Origin: Atopobiaceae bacterium
GTDB taxonomy: Bacteria; Actinomycetota; Coriobacteriia; Coriobacteriales; Atopobiaceae
Length of the DNA stretch: 64,000 nt
Reading direction: 5' to 3'
Assembly: GCA_022482785.1 (NCBI GenBank)
Contig: JAKVON010000002.1
Location: 124,001 to 188,000 of the forward strand
Made by a program: the position numbers and the translations under genes. The stretch's first letter is position 1. Every line of letters begins with the position of its first letter. The notes beneath the pieces are model-generated. The model saw only the letters and a list, made by a program, of their open reading frames with translations, was not told the DNA's origin and did not search any database. Positions 9,462 through 21,304 of this stretch are shown one piece after another.

Positions 9462-9755
9462 CTAACCCCTCTCTTTGAGAATGACGTCCATCCCGAGTCC
9501 GGTAACGAGTCGCAGCACGGTGCCGATCGCGACGGTGTCCCTGCCTCGCTCTATCTCGCTGATGAGTCGCGGGCTGCACCCCATGAGCATAGCTACCTGT
9601 GCCTGGGTGTAGCCCAGGCACTTTCTCCTGTGTCGTATCTCGCGGCCGATGCCTGCCATGTCGTAGACCTGCTTCGGCTGTGCGGGTTGCGCGCCGTCTG
9701 CATCAGATTCGGATGCGGACGGGTTCCGCTTGAGCAATCCCTTGAGGGAGGACAA
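9462..9755 (-). CDS. hipB: HipB-like XRE-family antitoxin/repressor
   Basis: A 97-residue DNA-binding protein upstream of hipA. An XRE helix-turn-helix covers residues 34-90 (IGREIRHRRKCLGYTQAQVAML...LISEIERG). The N-terminal ~30 residues are polar and probably disordered. The start is a TTG at 9755 with a strong AAGGAGG seven bases upstream. The protein is expected to neutralise HipA and to autorepress through the inverted repeat immediately upstream. Identity as HipB rests on the HTH type and on the hipA neighbour. Confidence 0.9.
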   Translation of the reverse strand: MSSLKGLLKRNPSASESDADGAQPAQPKQVYDMAGIGREIRHRRKCLGYTQAQVAMLMGCSPRLISEIERGRDTVAIGTVLRLVTGLGMDVILKERG

Positions 9756-9775
9756 TCGGCCACCTCCTTAAAAAG

Positions 9776-9827
9776 TTACCTAACGGGAATATTAGCACAA
9801 CCTGAATAAAATCTTCCCGATAGGTAA
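9776..9827 (-). promoter_or_regulatory. hipBA operator (inverted repeat)
   Basis: Two 14-base arms, TTACCTAACGGGAA (9776-9789) and TTCCCGATAGGTAA (9814-9827), are reverse complements except for one base. They flank an AT-rich spacer that contains TAATAT on the minus strand, a possible -10. The arm spacing and position before the hipB RBS fit dimer pairs of HipB looping over the promoter. Confidence 0.7.
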
Positions 9828-10000
9828 TGTTTCTAGCAGTCATGACCTTACGCCCAACGTCATCCGTGCGCCCTCCTCGAGGTTTCCCAGCATCCCGGAA
9901 GAGACTCCGAAGAGCGTCACGACGATGCCTACGCCACGCACTCGCGCACAGGGAGAGTGCAATTCGTACAGAGCCGTCATTTTCCTGTTTTGAAACCGAC

Positions 10001-10042
10001 AGCATCTACCTGCAGAAACTCACGTCTCTGCAGGTAGATGCT
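10001..10042. repeat. Perfect 16-bp hairpin downstream of the nitroreductase gene
   Basis: AGCATCTACCTGCAGA (10001-10016) and its exact reverse complement (10027-10042) with a 10-base loop. It lies 33 bases past the nitroreductase stop but has no T-tract on either strand. The rest of 9828-10074 shows no convincing gene. Confidence 0.75.
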
Positions 10043-10074
10043 CCGCAGTTCTTTCTCGGTAATGCACGCGAGCC

Positions 10075-10761
10075 TCACTCCCAGGCGAAGCTCCCCTTGC
10101 CGGCGCCCAGCTCGAAGTCGTGGCGCACGATGCCCAGGTCGACGGCCGAGTACGGGCCGCCGAGGTTCTCGAGGCGCGCCGTCTTTGCCCCCGTGCAGGT
10201 GATGCGGAACTTCTGCTGGTTCATCGCCGTCGGGGCGAGCAGGGCCGCATGCACGCCGGCCGAGAACCACGCGGGCGCGCTCTCGGCGCTCATCGGCGCC
10301 GCATAGCCCACGAGCCGATCGGCCGGCTTGCTCGTGTGCGCGACGCCATGCGTCACCCCGTGCCCGAGCGACGCCACGAGCGAGAGCCTCTGTCCCGGCT
10401 CCACGAACCTCGACGCCGCCCCCTTCCCGAAGGTGAGGGCAACCCAGCACGAGTCGAGCCCGAGCTGGGTCGCGAGCAGCACGATTCCCTCTCCCCAGTA
10501 GCCGGAGAGCCCGTCGAGCTCGGGGGAGTCGGGGCCGGCCAGGACGAGGTAGTTGCTGACTCCCTTGAACGAGCCGAAATGGGCGCGGCCGGTCGTGAAG
10601 GCGCGCGGCTCGTCGCATACGAGCTGCATCGAGAGCCCGCTGGCTGCGTTGGCCTGCGCGATGGCCTCGTTCAGGGCGGCGCGGTCGCTTTGGGAGATGG
10701 GCTCGTCGGTATAGGCACGCACGGCGTGACGTGCCTCCATGGCTTCCTGGATGGTCATCAT
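10075..10761 (-). CDS. Nitroreductase-family protein
   Basis: A 228-residue FMN-binding fold protein. The N-terminal TIQEAMEARHAVRAYTDEPIS is the typical Arg-rich nitroreductase start, and the later GIVLLATQLGLDSCWVALTFGKG and LLAPTAMNQQKFR match the conserved cofactor regions. Substrate cannot be told from sequence. The start (MMTIQ) overlaps the stop of the upstream ArsR-type regulator (ATGA), so the regulator probably controls this enzyme. Two consecutive ATG codons are possible starts. Confidence 0.88.
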   Translation of the reverse strand: MMTIQEAMEARHAVRAYTDEPISQSDRAALNEAIAQANAASGLSMQLVCDEPRAFTTGRAHFGSFKGVSNYLVLAGPDSPELDGLSGYWGEGIVLLATQLGLDSCWVALTFGKGAASRFVEPGQRLSLVASLGHGVTHGVAHTSKPADRLVGYAAPMSAESAPAWFSAGVHAALLAPTAMNQQKFRITCTGAKTARLENLGGPYSAVDLGIVRHDFELGAGKGSFAWE

Positions 10762-11138
10762 GATCGGGTCTTCCTTTCTCGTGCGGCGGCCGTGGCCACC
10801 ACGTAGACGTCGTCGAACAGGCCCTTGAGCGCGGCCCATGTGTCGAGCTCCTCGCTCACGGCGTAGTAGTTCCTGGTTCCCCGCTTGTCCACCTCGACGA
10901 GCCCGGCCCGCAGCATGATCTGCAGGTGGTGCGACACGGCGGGGCGCGAGAGGTGCGTGCTCTCGGTGATCTGGCCCACGCGCATGCCCCAGGTCTCGCT
11001 CTCGAGGAGGGTCACGAAGATCTGCTGGCGGTTCTCGTCGCCGAGCGCGGCGAAGGCGGGAAGCAGGCGCTTCAGCTGGGCGGAGAGTATTCTGCGGTTG
11101 CGCACGCACTCCTGCGCCGTGCCTGTCGGCCCTTCCAT
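10758..11138 (-). CDS. ArsR/SmtB-type winged-helix regulator
   Basis: A 126-residue HTH protein. The core LLPAFAALGDENRQQIFVTLLES...HLSRPAVSHHLQIMLRAGLVEVDKRGTRNYYAV is a classic ArsR fold with recognition helix SRPAVSHHLQ. There is no CxCxxC metal site, so it probably senses something other than a thiophilic metal. It is first in a two-gene operon with the nitroreductase (4-base overlap). A palindrome upstream, GTTTAA-N12-TTAAAC, is a likely autoregulatory site. Confidence 0.88.
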   Translation of the reverse strand: MEGPTGTAQECVRNRRILSAQLKRLLPAFAALGDENRQQIFVTLLESETWGMRVGQITESTHLSRPAVSHHLQIMLRAGLVEVDKRGTRNYYAVSEELDTWAALKGLFDDVYVVATAAARERKTRS

Positions 11139-11151
11139 GCCTCGCTCCTTC

Positions 11152-11175
11152 GTTTAATCGTTCACGTGCTTAAAC
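11152..11175. promoter_or_regulatory. Candidate operator for the ArsR-type regulator
   Basis: GTTTAA-N12-TTAAAC, a perfect 6-bp dyad 14 bases upstream of the regulator ATG. Only proximity and symmetry support this. Confidence 0.45.
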
Positions 11176-11305
11176 CAATTGGCGACATGTACGATAGGGG
11201 CTTTCCCGGCCGGCGTCCACATCGGGAAAGAAAGTCGAGACGGAACGCGTCGTCGTTCGGGCGAGGGCCTCGGGAGGGCGAAGCGTCCTGCGTGCGGCGC
11301 AGCCG

Positions 11306-11863
11306 CTACCTCGCGGAGACGTGCTCCTGCTCGTAGGGAAGCACCGGGGCGAGGAATCCCAGATCGTCGAGGGTCTGGCCGATCTCGTCGAGCTCCTCCT
11401 CCGTGTCGGCCTCGACAAGGTGGAAGTGGTAGCCCGAGGTGAGCGTCATGAGGGGCGAGGAGACGCCGCGGGAGAGCTCTTCCACGAAGCGGCGCACGTC
11501 GCGACGGCTCGCGATGTCGAGCGGTGCCGAGACGAGCCCATAGGCGCGATGGTTCACCGAGACGTCGAGGACGCGCCCGCCACCGTCGACGATCGCGTCG
11601 AGCTCGGCGGCGACCTGAGATGCGTCGTGGCGCACCTTGAACGTCCTCCTCGGCCGCTCGCCAACACGGCTTCGCTCGAGGAGGTAGCCCCTGCTCGTGG
11701 CCATGATGGGGACCCCGCCCTCGCGCAGCAGCGCCACGTCCTGCACCACGGCCTGTCGGCTCACGCCAAGCACCTCGGCCAGCTCGCGTCCCGAAGCCGC
11801 CGTGCCCGCGGCGAGCGCGCTCAGGTAGTCGACGAGCCTCTGCCTGCGCGCCTGGCCGGTCAT
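11306..11863 (-). CDS. niaR: NiaR, niacin-responsive repressor of NAD synthesis
   Basis: A 185-residue protein with an N-terminal HTH (ASGRELAEVLGVSRQAVVQDVALLREGG) and a C-terminal 3H domain with conserved histidines in VNHRAYG and SGYHFHLVEA. This architecture is that of NiaR/YrxA, which binds nicotinic acid and represses NAD biosynthesis and niacin uptake genes. It is the last gene of nadA-nadB-nadC-niaR (ATGA overlap with nadC). A tandem repeat near nadA is a candidate target, giving autoregulation of the whole operon. Confidence 0.9.
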   Translation of the reverse strand: MTGQARRQRLVDYLSALAAGTAASGRELAEVLGVSRQAVVQDVALLREGGVPIMATSRGYLLERSRVGERPRRTFKVRHDASQVAAELDAIVDGGGRVLDVSVNHRAYGLVSAPLDIASRRDVRRFVEELSRGVSSPLMTLTSGYHFHLVEADTEEELDEIGQTLDDLGFLAPVLPYEQEHVSAR

Positions 11864-12729
11864 GAGAGGCCTCCCGCGTCGAGTAGGCGCAGGTGCTTCA
11901 TGCTGAGGTCGAGAATGGGCGCGGAGTGCGTGAGCGCGCCGCAGGAGACGAAGTCGACGCCCGCCTCGGCCGCCTCGCGCACGTTCGCGAGCCCTACGTT
12001 GCCCGACGCCTCGATCTGCGCGCGCCCGTCGATGAGCCTGACGGCCTCGCGCATGAGCGGGGGCGTCATGTTGTCGAGCATGATGATGTCGGCGTCCGCC
12101 TCGACGGCCTCACGCACCTGGTCGAGCGTCTCGACCTCGACCTCGACCTTGCGCACGAAGGGGGCGTGGGCGCGCGCCGCCGCGACGGCTGCCCCGATGC
12201 CACCAGCGGCATCGATGTGGTTGTCCTTGAGCAGGATGCCGTCGGACAGGTTGTAGCGGTGGTTCGTGCCGCCGCCGACGCGCACGGCCTCCTTCTCGAA
12301 CACGCGCATGCACGGCGTGGTCTTGCGGGTGTCGACAAGCGTCGCGCCCGTGCCCCGCAGCTCTGCCGCCATGCGGCGCGTGCAGGTTGCTATGCCGCTC
12401 ATGCGCTGCAGGTAGTTGAGGGCGACGCGCTCGCCGGAGAGGAGCGCCCGCGCGTCGGCGCACATGCGTCCCACGAGCTGGCCAGACCTCACCTCGTCGC
12501 CCTCGGCCACCAGACGCTCGAGACGCGCCGTGGGGTCGATCAGCTGGAACGTCCGCTCGAACACGTCGAGTCCGCAGATGACGCCCCCGCCCTTCGCGAT
12601 GAGGTCGACCTGTGCGGCGCGTGCCTCGTGCATCACGCTCTCCGTGCTTGCGTCCTCGCTCGTGATGTCCTCCTCGAGCGCGAGGCGCAGGTACCTTTCG
12701 GCCACGACGGCCATGGTGGTGGGGCTCAT
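11860..12729 (-). CDS. nadC: NadC, nicotinate-nucleotide pyrophosphorylase (carboxylating)
   Basis: About 289 residues, family-typical. It converts quinolinate and PRPP to nicotinate mononucleotide, the third step of de novo NAD synthesis. Motifs are EDITSED, SGIATCTRRM, DTRKTTPCMRVFEKEAVRVGGG, HRYNLSDGILLKDNHI and IEASGNVG. The ATG at 12729 has GGAGG upstream and overlaps the nadB stop. The 703-aa track ORF that appears to fuse NadB to NadC is an artefact of the nadB frameshift. Confidence 0.96.
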   Translation of the reverse strand: MSPTTMAVVAERYLRLALEEDITSEDASTESVMHEARAAQVDLIAKGGGVICGLDVFERTFQLIDPTARLERLVAEGDEVRSGQLVGRMCADARALLSGERVALNYLQRMSGIATCTRRMAAELRGTGATLVDTRKTTPCMRVFEKEAVRVGGGTNHRYNLSDGILLKDNHIDAAGGIGAAVAAARAHAPFVRKVEVEVETLDQVREAVEADADIIMLDNMTPPLMREAVRLIDGRAQIEASGNVGLANVREAAEAGVDFVSCGALTHSAPILDLSMKHLRLLDAGGLS

Positions 12730-13971
12730 GGTTCCTCCCTGTCGAACGTCGGGACTTCCCGTGCGATCGCCCGTGCCGCGCGCCGCGCGAACACGAGCGA
12801 CTCGAGCAGGCTGTTCGAGGCGAGCCTGTTCCTGCCGTGCACCCCGTTGCAGCTGGTCTCGCCCGCGGCGAAGAGGCCGGGCATCGACGTGGCTGAGTCG
12901 AGGTCGACGCGGACTCCGCCCATCAGGTAGTGCTGCGCCGGCACGACGGGAATGGGCTCGCTCAGGATATCGTAGCCCTCCTCGAGGCAGCGCTCGCGGA
13001 TATGGGAGAAGTGCGCGCGCACGACCCCGGGGTCGACGTTCGCGAACGAGAGGCGCACGTGGTCGGTTCCCTCGAGCTCCATCTGCTCCCGAATGGCCGC
13101 GGTCACCACGTCGCGGGGTTGGAGCTCGTCGCAGAACCGCCTCTCGTCGCGGTCCAGGAGGACGGCGCCCTCGCCGCGGCAGCTCTCGGATATCAGGAAG
13201 GCCCGGCCGCCACGGCCTGGCCCCGTGTAGAGGCTCGTGGGATGCACCTGCACGTAGTCCATGTGCTCGAGTTCGATGCCCCTCTCGGCGGCGATGCGAC
13301 ATGCATCGCCCGTGAGCAGGGGAATAGTTTGTCGAGCGAGGATAGAGCCCGCCCACGCCGCCCGTCGCCCATACGGTGCGCGACGCCAGCACGCGCAGGG
13401 GCGCTCCGTCGGCGGTCGTCGCGGCGACGCCACGGCAGCGCTCGCGGCCCGAGGCATCGGTGCCGGTGACGACGTCATCCATGCGGGTGTGCTCGAGGAT
13501 GGTCACGTTGCCCAGCACGCGCACGCGCGCGAGCAGCTTGGTGGTGATCTCCTCGCCGGTGACGTCGGCGTGGAAGCAGATGCGCGCGCGGGAGTGCGCC
13601 CCCTCGCGGGTGAAGCGCAGCGAGCCGCCCTCGTCTCGCTCGAACTCGACGCCCAGGCGCACCAGGTCGTCGATGACCGAGCGGCTCGAGCGGATCATCA
13701 CGTCGACGCTCTCCCGTCGGTTCTCGTAGTGGCCGGCGCGCAGGGTGTCCTCGAACCAGGGGGCGTAGTCGTCCTCGTCGCGCTGCACGCAGATGCCTCC
13801 CTGGGCGAGCATGGAGTCGCATTCGTCGACCGCGCCCTTGGAGAGCATGGCCACGCGTGCCGTGCGGGGGAGGTTGAGCGCGCAGTAGAGTCCCGCCACG
13901 CCGCAGCCGATGACGGCGACGTCGCACGCGAGCGTCCCGTTCCTGGGGGCGCCGACCCTCGCGGCGGGCAC
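12726..13971 (-). pseudogene. nadB: nadB, L-aspartate oxidase, one frameshift
   Basis: FAD-dependent enzyme that oxidises aspartate to iminoaspartate for NadA. The N-terminal half (VAVIGCGVAGLYCAL, MLAQGGICV, GGVGGLYPRSTNY) is in one frame. The C-terminal half (PLLTGDACRIAAERGIEL, HPTSLY, HYLMGGVRVDLDSAT, GLFAAGETSCNGVHGRNRLASNSLLE) is in another. The break is at the AA of GGAATAG (13323-13324, plus strand); deleting one A restores a continuous protein. Start is a GTG at 13971, two bases after nadA stops. The rest of the operon is intact, so a one-base sequencing error is plausible; if real, de novo NAD synthesis would fail. Confidence 0.88.
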
Positions 13972-13973
13972 CG

Positions 13974-14948
13974 CTACCGCCTTTCCGCGAGATCGAGCAT
14001 GCGTTCAAGGGGCCGCGTGGCCGTGGCCGCGAGCCGTTCGTCGAGCGCGACCTCGCCGGAGAGGTCGCGCAGGCAGTCGCGCACCCGCTCGGGCGTGACC
14101 AGCGACATGTTGGGGCATGCGGGCGCGGGCTGGGGGAACAGCACCGTCTTGCCCTGTCCGGCGCAGGCCCGTCCCAGTTCGTGGGTTACCCCCTCGACCG
14201 TGAGGACGACCAGCTCGCGGGCGTGCGTGGCGCATGCGCGCCCGATGATCTGCGAGGTCGAGCCCACGAAGTCGGCCTCGGCGAGGACCTCCTCCGTGCA
14301 CTCGGGATGGGCGAGGACCTCGGCCATGGGATGGGCGTCGACGAGCGCGCGCACGCTCTCGGGCGAAATCCCCGCGTGTCGCGGGCACCAGCCGCGACCC
14401 ATGATTACATGCTTCTCGGGAACTTGCTGGGCGACGTAGCGGCCGAGGTTCATGTCGGGAACGAACAGCACCTCCGACTGCGGGAGGGCGCGCACGATGC
14501 CGACCGCGTTGGACGAGGTCACGCACACGTCGCTCGCGGCCTTCACCTCTGCGGTCGAGTTGACGTAGCACACCACGACGATTCCGGGCCGCTCCTCGCG
14601 CACGCGTTCGATCTGCTCGACCGACACCATGTGGGCCATGGGGCAGTCTGCCTCCGGGACAGGGAGGAGCACCGTCCTTCGTGGGTTGAGCAGCTTTGCG
14701 CTCTCGCCCATGAAGGCAACGCCTGCGAGTACGATGACCTGCGCCTCGATGGTCCGGGCGAGGCGTGCGAGCGCGAACGAGTCGCCCACGTGGTCGGCCA
14801 GCTCCTGCGTCTCGGGAGGCACGTAGTAATGCGCGAGCACCACCGCGTCGCGCTCTCGCTTCAGGCACCTGACCTGTTCTGCGACAGCCTCCTCTTCCGC
14901 GTTCGCCCGTGCCGTCGCGTGCGCTTCCCGCCCTGCGCCCTGTACCAC
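13974..14948 (-). CDS. nadA: NadA, quinolinate synthase
   Basis: [4Fe-4S] enzyme condensing iminoaspartate with dihydroxyacetone phosphate. Visible are LAHYYVPPETQELADHVGDS, GVAFMGESAKLLNP, the cluster cysteines in EADCPMAH, HPECTEEV and APACPNMS, and GSTSQIIG. I place the start at GTG 14948 (VVQGAGREA) because AAGGGGG lies seven bases upstream and the protein is then 324 residues. The track ORF start at 15068 would run through the candidate NiaR site and into the htpG leader. First gene of the NAD operon. Confidence 0.93.
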   Translation of the reverse strand: MVQGAGREAHATARANAEEEAVAEQVRCLKRERDAVVLAHYYVPPETQELADHVGDSFALARLARTIEAQVIVLAGVAFMGESAKLLNPRRTVLLPVPEADCPMAHMVSVEQIERVREERPGIVVVCYVNSTAEVKAASDVCVTSSNAVGIVRALPQSEVLFVPDMNLGRYVAQQVPEKHVIMGRGWCPRHAGISPESVRALVDAHPMAEVLAHPECTEEVLAEADFVGSTSQIIGRACATHARELVVLTVEGVTHELGRACAGQGKTVLFPQPAPACPNMSLVTPERVRDCLRDLSGEVALDERLAATATRPLERMLDLAERR

Positions 14949-14997
14949 GGGAGCCCCCTTGCTCGTCGATTGCGTGGGTTCGAGTATGGCATCGGTA

Positions 14998-15018
14998 AAG
15001 ACAGATGACAAGACAGCA
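14998..15018 (-). promoter_or_regulatory. Candidate NiaR operator upstream of nadA
   Basis: On the minus strand CTGTCTTGTCATCTGTCTTT contains two CTGTCTT half-sites in tandem 50 bases before the chosen nadA start. It resembles the TGTCTTG-containing NiaR sites described for other Gram-positives; I recall the motif only approximately. Confidence 0.5.
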
Positions 15019-15142
15019 TACGATCGAATCGCGAATTGCGACGGGTGGCGATGGGTAAGAAAAGGCACGGCAACGCATCAAAGGCGGCTCCGCGCGCATT
15101 CTCGCAGGAGCCTGCCGCGGTATCGCAGAAAGGGCTCGTGAC

Positions 15143-17128
15143 ATGCGCAAGTTCAAGACCGAAAGCAAGAAGCTCCTCGACCTCATGATCAACTCGATCT
15201 ACACCAACCGCGAGATATTCCTCCGCGAGCTGATATCGAACGCCTCCGATGCGGTGGACAAGCTCCACTTCAGGAGCCTGACCGATCCCGCCATCAGCCT
15301 CGAGGCCGACGAGCTGGGAATCCGCATCGCCTTCGACAAGGATGCCCGCACGATCACGGTGTCCGACGGCGGCATCGGCATGACCGCCGACGAGCTCGAC
15401 AAAAACCTCGGCACCATCGCGCACTCGGGGAGCCAGGAGTTCAAGGAGGGCGTCTCGGCCGACGCCTCCGCAGAGGCCGGCTCCGAGGATGCGGCGCAGA
15501 TCATCGGCCAGTTCGGCGTGGGGTTCTACTCGGCGTTCATGGTGGCGAAGAGCGTGCGCGTCGTGAGCCGCGCCTTCGGCTCCGACGAGGCGTCCGCGTG
15601 GGAGTCCGACGGCCTCGAAGGCTATGCGATCGAGTCCGTGCCGGCAGACGCGCTGCTCTACGGCCGCGCGCATGGCACCGACGTCACCCTCACCCTGCGC
15701 GACGACACGGAGGGGGAGCGCTACTCCGAGTACCTCTCCGAGTGGAAGCTCACCGACCTGATCAAGCGCTACAGCAACTACGTGCGCTATCCCATCCGCA
15801 TGGAGCTCACCAAGAGCCGCGAGAAGCCACGGCCCGAGGATGCCGGCGACGACTACAAGCCCGAGTACGAGCAGTACACGGAGCTCTCGGCCGTGAACTC
15901 GATGACGCCCGTGTGGAAGCGCCGCACCGCCGACGTCTCCCAGGACGAGTACGACGAGTTCTACGAGCAGACCTTCCACGACTACGCGAAGCCGGCCCGC
16001 ACCTTCTCGCTGCATGCCGAGGGCGCGATGACCTACGACGCCCTGCTGTTCATCCCGTCGAAGGCCCCCTTCGACCTCTACAGCCGCGACTACGAGCGCG
16101 GACTCGAGCTCTACAGCGCCAACGTCCTCATCATGGAGAAGTGCGCCGACCTCCTGCCAGACCACTACAACTTCGTGCGCGGCGTCGTCGACTCGGCCGA
16201 CATCCACCTCAACATCTCTCGCGAGACGCTCCAGGAGACCGCGCAGCTCAAGGCAATGGCGAGGCGCATCGAGAAGAAGGTCACCTCCGAGCTCTGCGAC
16301 ATGCGCGACAACGACCGCGAGGCCTACGAGGCGTTCTTCGAGAACTTCGGCCGCGGCCTCAAGTACGGCATCTACTCGAGCTACGGCGCCAAGAAGGACG
16401 AGCTCGCCGACCTGCTGCTCTACCGCTCGGCCAAGCTCGGAAAGCAGGTGACGCTCGCCGAGTATGCCGCGGCCATGCCCGAGGGGCAGAGGCAGGTCTA
16501 CTACGCCGCGGGCGACGACGCCGCTCGCCTGGAGAGGTCGCCCCAGGTGGCGACCGTGCTGGCCAAGGGCTTCGACGTCCTGCTCTGCACCCAGGACGTC
16601 GACGACTTCTGCCTCTCGGCCATGCGCGACTACTCCTGGAAGCCCGCCGCGAAGGAGGGCGAGGAGACCCCCGAGGCCGTCCTGCTCGAGTTCAAGAACG
16701 TGGCATCGGGCGACCTCGACCTTGCGACCGACGACGAGAAGAAGCAGGCAGAGGAGGCCGCCGACAAGAACAGGGCGCTGCTCGACGCGATGAGGGAGGC
16801 CCTGGGAGACGAGGTCGCCAGGGTGAGCGTCTCTCCGCTCGCGACCGACGCGCCGGCCGTGGTCGCGGCCGAGGGACCGGTCTCGCTCGAGATGGAGCGC
16901 GTGCTCGCCTCCCAGCCGGACGCCCCCGGCGTGGGCGCCCGCCGCGTGCTCGAGCTCAATGCCAGCCATCCGGTCTTCGCCAGGCTGCAGGCGGCCCAGG
17001 AGGCGGGCGACGCCGAGAAGGTCAGGCTCATGAGCTCGCTCCTGCTCGACCAGGCGCTTCTCACGGCGGGACTCCCCGTGAAGGACCCGCTGGCGTTCGC
17101 CCAGAACGTGTGCAGGCTCATGGAGTAG
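15143..17128 (+). CDS. htpG: HtpG, Hsp90-family chaperone
   Basis: A 661-residue cytosolic ATP-dependent chaperone. The Bergerat ATP site motifs are present: ELISNASDAVDK, SDGGIGMT, NLGTIAHSGSQEF and GQFGVGFYSAFMV. The middle domain has SREMLQ-like NISRETLQE, and the C-terminal dimerisation domain ends NVCRLME. Length and order are normal. It is transcribed divergently from nadA and followed by a strong hairpin terminator. Identification is secure. Confidence 0.97.
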   Translation: MRKFKTESKKLLDLMINSIYTNREIFLRELISNASDAVDKLHFRSLTDPAISLEADELGIRIAFDKDARTITVSDGGIGMTADELDKNLGTIAHSGSQEFKEGVSADASAEAGSEDAAQIIGQFGVGFYSAFMVAKSVRVVSRAFGSDEASAWESDGLEGYAIESVPADALLYGRAHGTDVTLTLRDDTEGERYSEYLSEWKLTDLIKRYSNYVRYPIRMELTKSREKPRPEDAGDDYKPEYEQYTELSAVNSMTPVWKRRTADVSQDEYDEFYEQTFHDYAKPARTFSLHAEGAMTYDALLFIPSKAPFDLYSRDYERGLELYSANVLIMEKCADLLPDHYNFVRGVVDSADIHLNISRETLQETAQLKAMARRIEKKVTSELCDMRDNDREAYEAFFENFGRGLKYGIYSSYGAKKDELADLLLYRSAKLGKQVTLAEYAAAMPEGQRQVYYAAGDDAARLERSPQVATVLAKGFDVLLCTQDVDDFCLSAMRDYSWKPAAKEGEETPEAVLLEFKNVASGDLDLATDDEKKQAEEAADKNRALLDAMREALGDEVARVSVSPLATDAPAVVAAEGPVSLEMERVLASQPDAPGVGARRVLELNASHPVFARLQAAQEAGDAEKVRLMSSLLLDQALLTAGLPVKDPLAFAQNVCRLME

Positions 17129-17157
17129 CCCGAGGCGTCGCCGCATTCGTGCAAACG

Positions 17158-17192
17158 GGACGGCCGCCTTCCCTATGGGAAGGCGGCCGTCC
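17158..17192 (+). terminator. Hairpin after htpG
   Basis: Perfect 16-bp stem (GGACGGCCGCCTTCCC with its complement) around a TAT loop, 30 bases past the htpG stop; only a weak T-rich tail follows. Confidence 0.7.
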
Positions 17193-17226
17193 TCGTCCGT
17201 GCCGGAGTCACTCGATGGGGGGAGGT

Positions 17227-20537
<3,311 letters not shown>

Positions 20538-20538
20538 C

Positions 20539-21304
20539 ATGGCGGGGACCGGAACCCAGGCCAGGGAGAACTTCGGCCACATCGACTTCTCCGGCCTTCC
20601 CAACACCCGCGACCTCGGCGGCCTCGAGACGCTCGACGGGCGGCATGTGGTGCCGCGCCGCCTGCTGCGCTCCGGGGCCCTCGGCTTCGCGAGCGACGAC
20701 GACCTCGCGCGGCTGCGCGAGGACTACGGCCTCAGGGCCGTCATCGACTTCCGCGACGACGACGAGCTCGCGGAGTACCCCGACCCCATGCATGCGTTTC
20801 CCGCCGCCACCTACCTGCATGCCGACGTCCTGCGCGGCCGGGCGGTGGGAATCACGCAGAGCGAGGCCGCCAAGAAGGAGGCCAGGCTCCAGCGCCTCGT
20901 CGAGAGCGATCCCGCTGCGGCGATGGCCGAGTTCTACACCCGTCTCGTCGTCCAGGAGCCGGGCCCCACGGGCTACTCGGCGTTCCTCCGCACCCTGCTC
21001 GCGACCGGCGAGGGCGCGGTGCTGTGGCATTGCACCATGGGACGCGACCGCGCCGGGATCGGCCTCGGTCATCGTCGAGAGCATCCTCGGGGTGCCCCGC
21101 GACCTCATCGAGCAGGACTATCTCGCCACGAACGACTTCTACGAGGACAGCGCCCAGGACCCGTTCCGCGCGCAGGTCGTCTCGATCGACGCCGCCTTCG
21201 GCGCGGTCGAGGAGCGCTACGGCGGCATGGGCGCCTACGTCGAGCGGGCGCTCGGCATCACGCCGGCCGAATGCGAGACGCTGCGCGAGCGCTACCTCGC
21301 ATGA
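20539..21304 (+). pseudogene. Tyrosine-phosphatase-family protein, frameshifted at the active site
   Basis: DSP/PTP-type phosphatase (Y_phosphatase3 family). It opens with [21 protein letters not shown] and has RSGAL and DFRDDDE, all family hallmarks. The catalytic P-loop [10 protein letters not shown] is present. Directly after it the frame breaks at the GG of ATCGGCC (21061-21062). Deleting one G gives [27 protein letters not shown], the expected helix, continuing to the stop at 21304. It sits between ligA (2-base gap) and recQ (ATGA overlap). As with sbcD and nadB, one extra base is the only defect seen. Confidence 0.85.

Noticed and set aside
9703-10306. Small ORFs on both strands between hipB and the nitroreductase gene
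   Set aside because: No RBS, no recognisable domains, and they overlap operator and hairpin.
11860-13971. 703-aa NadB-NadC fusion
   Set aside because: After the nadB frameshift the translation is nonsense until the nadC start; removing one base separates the two proteins.
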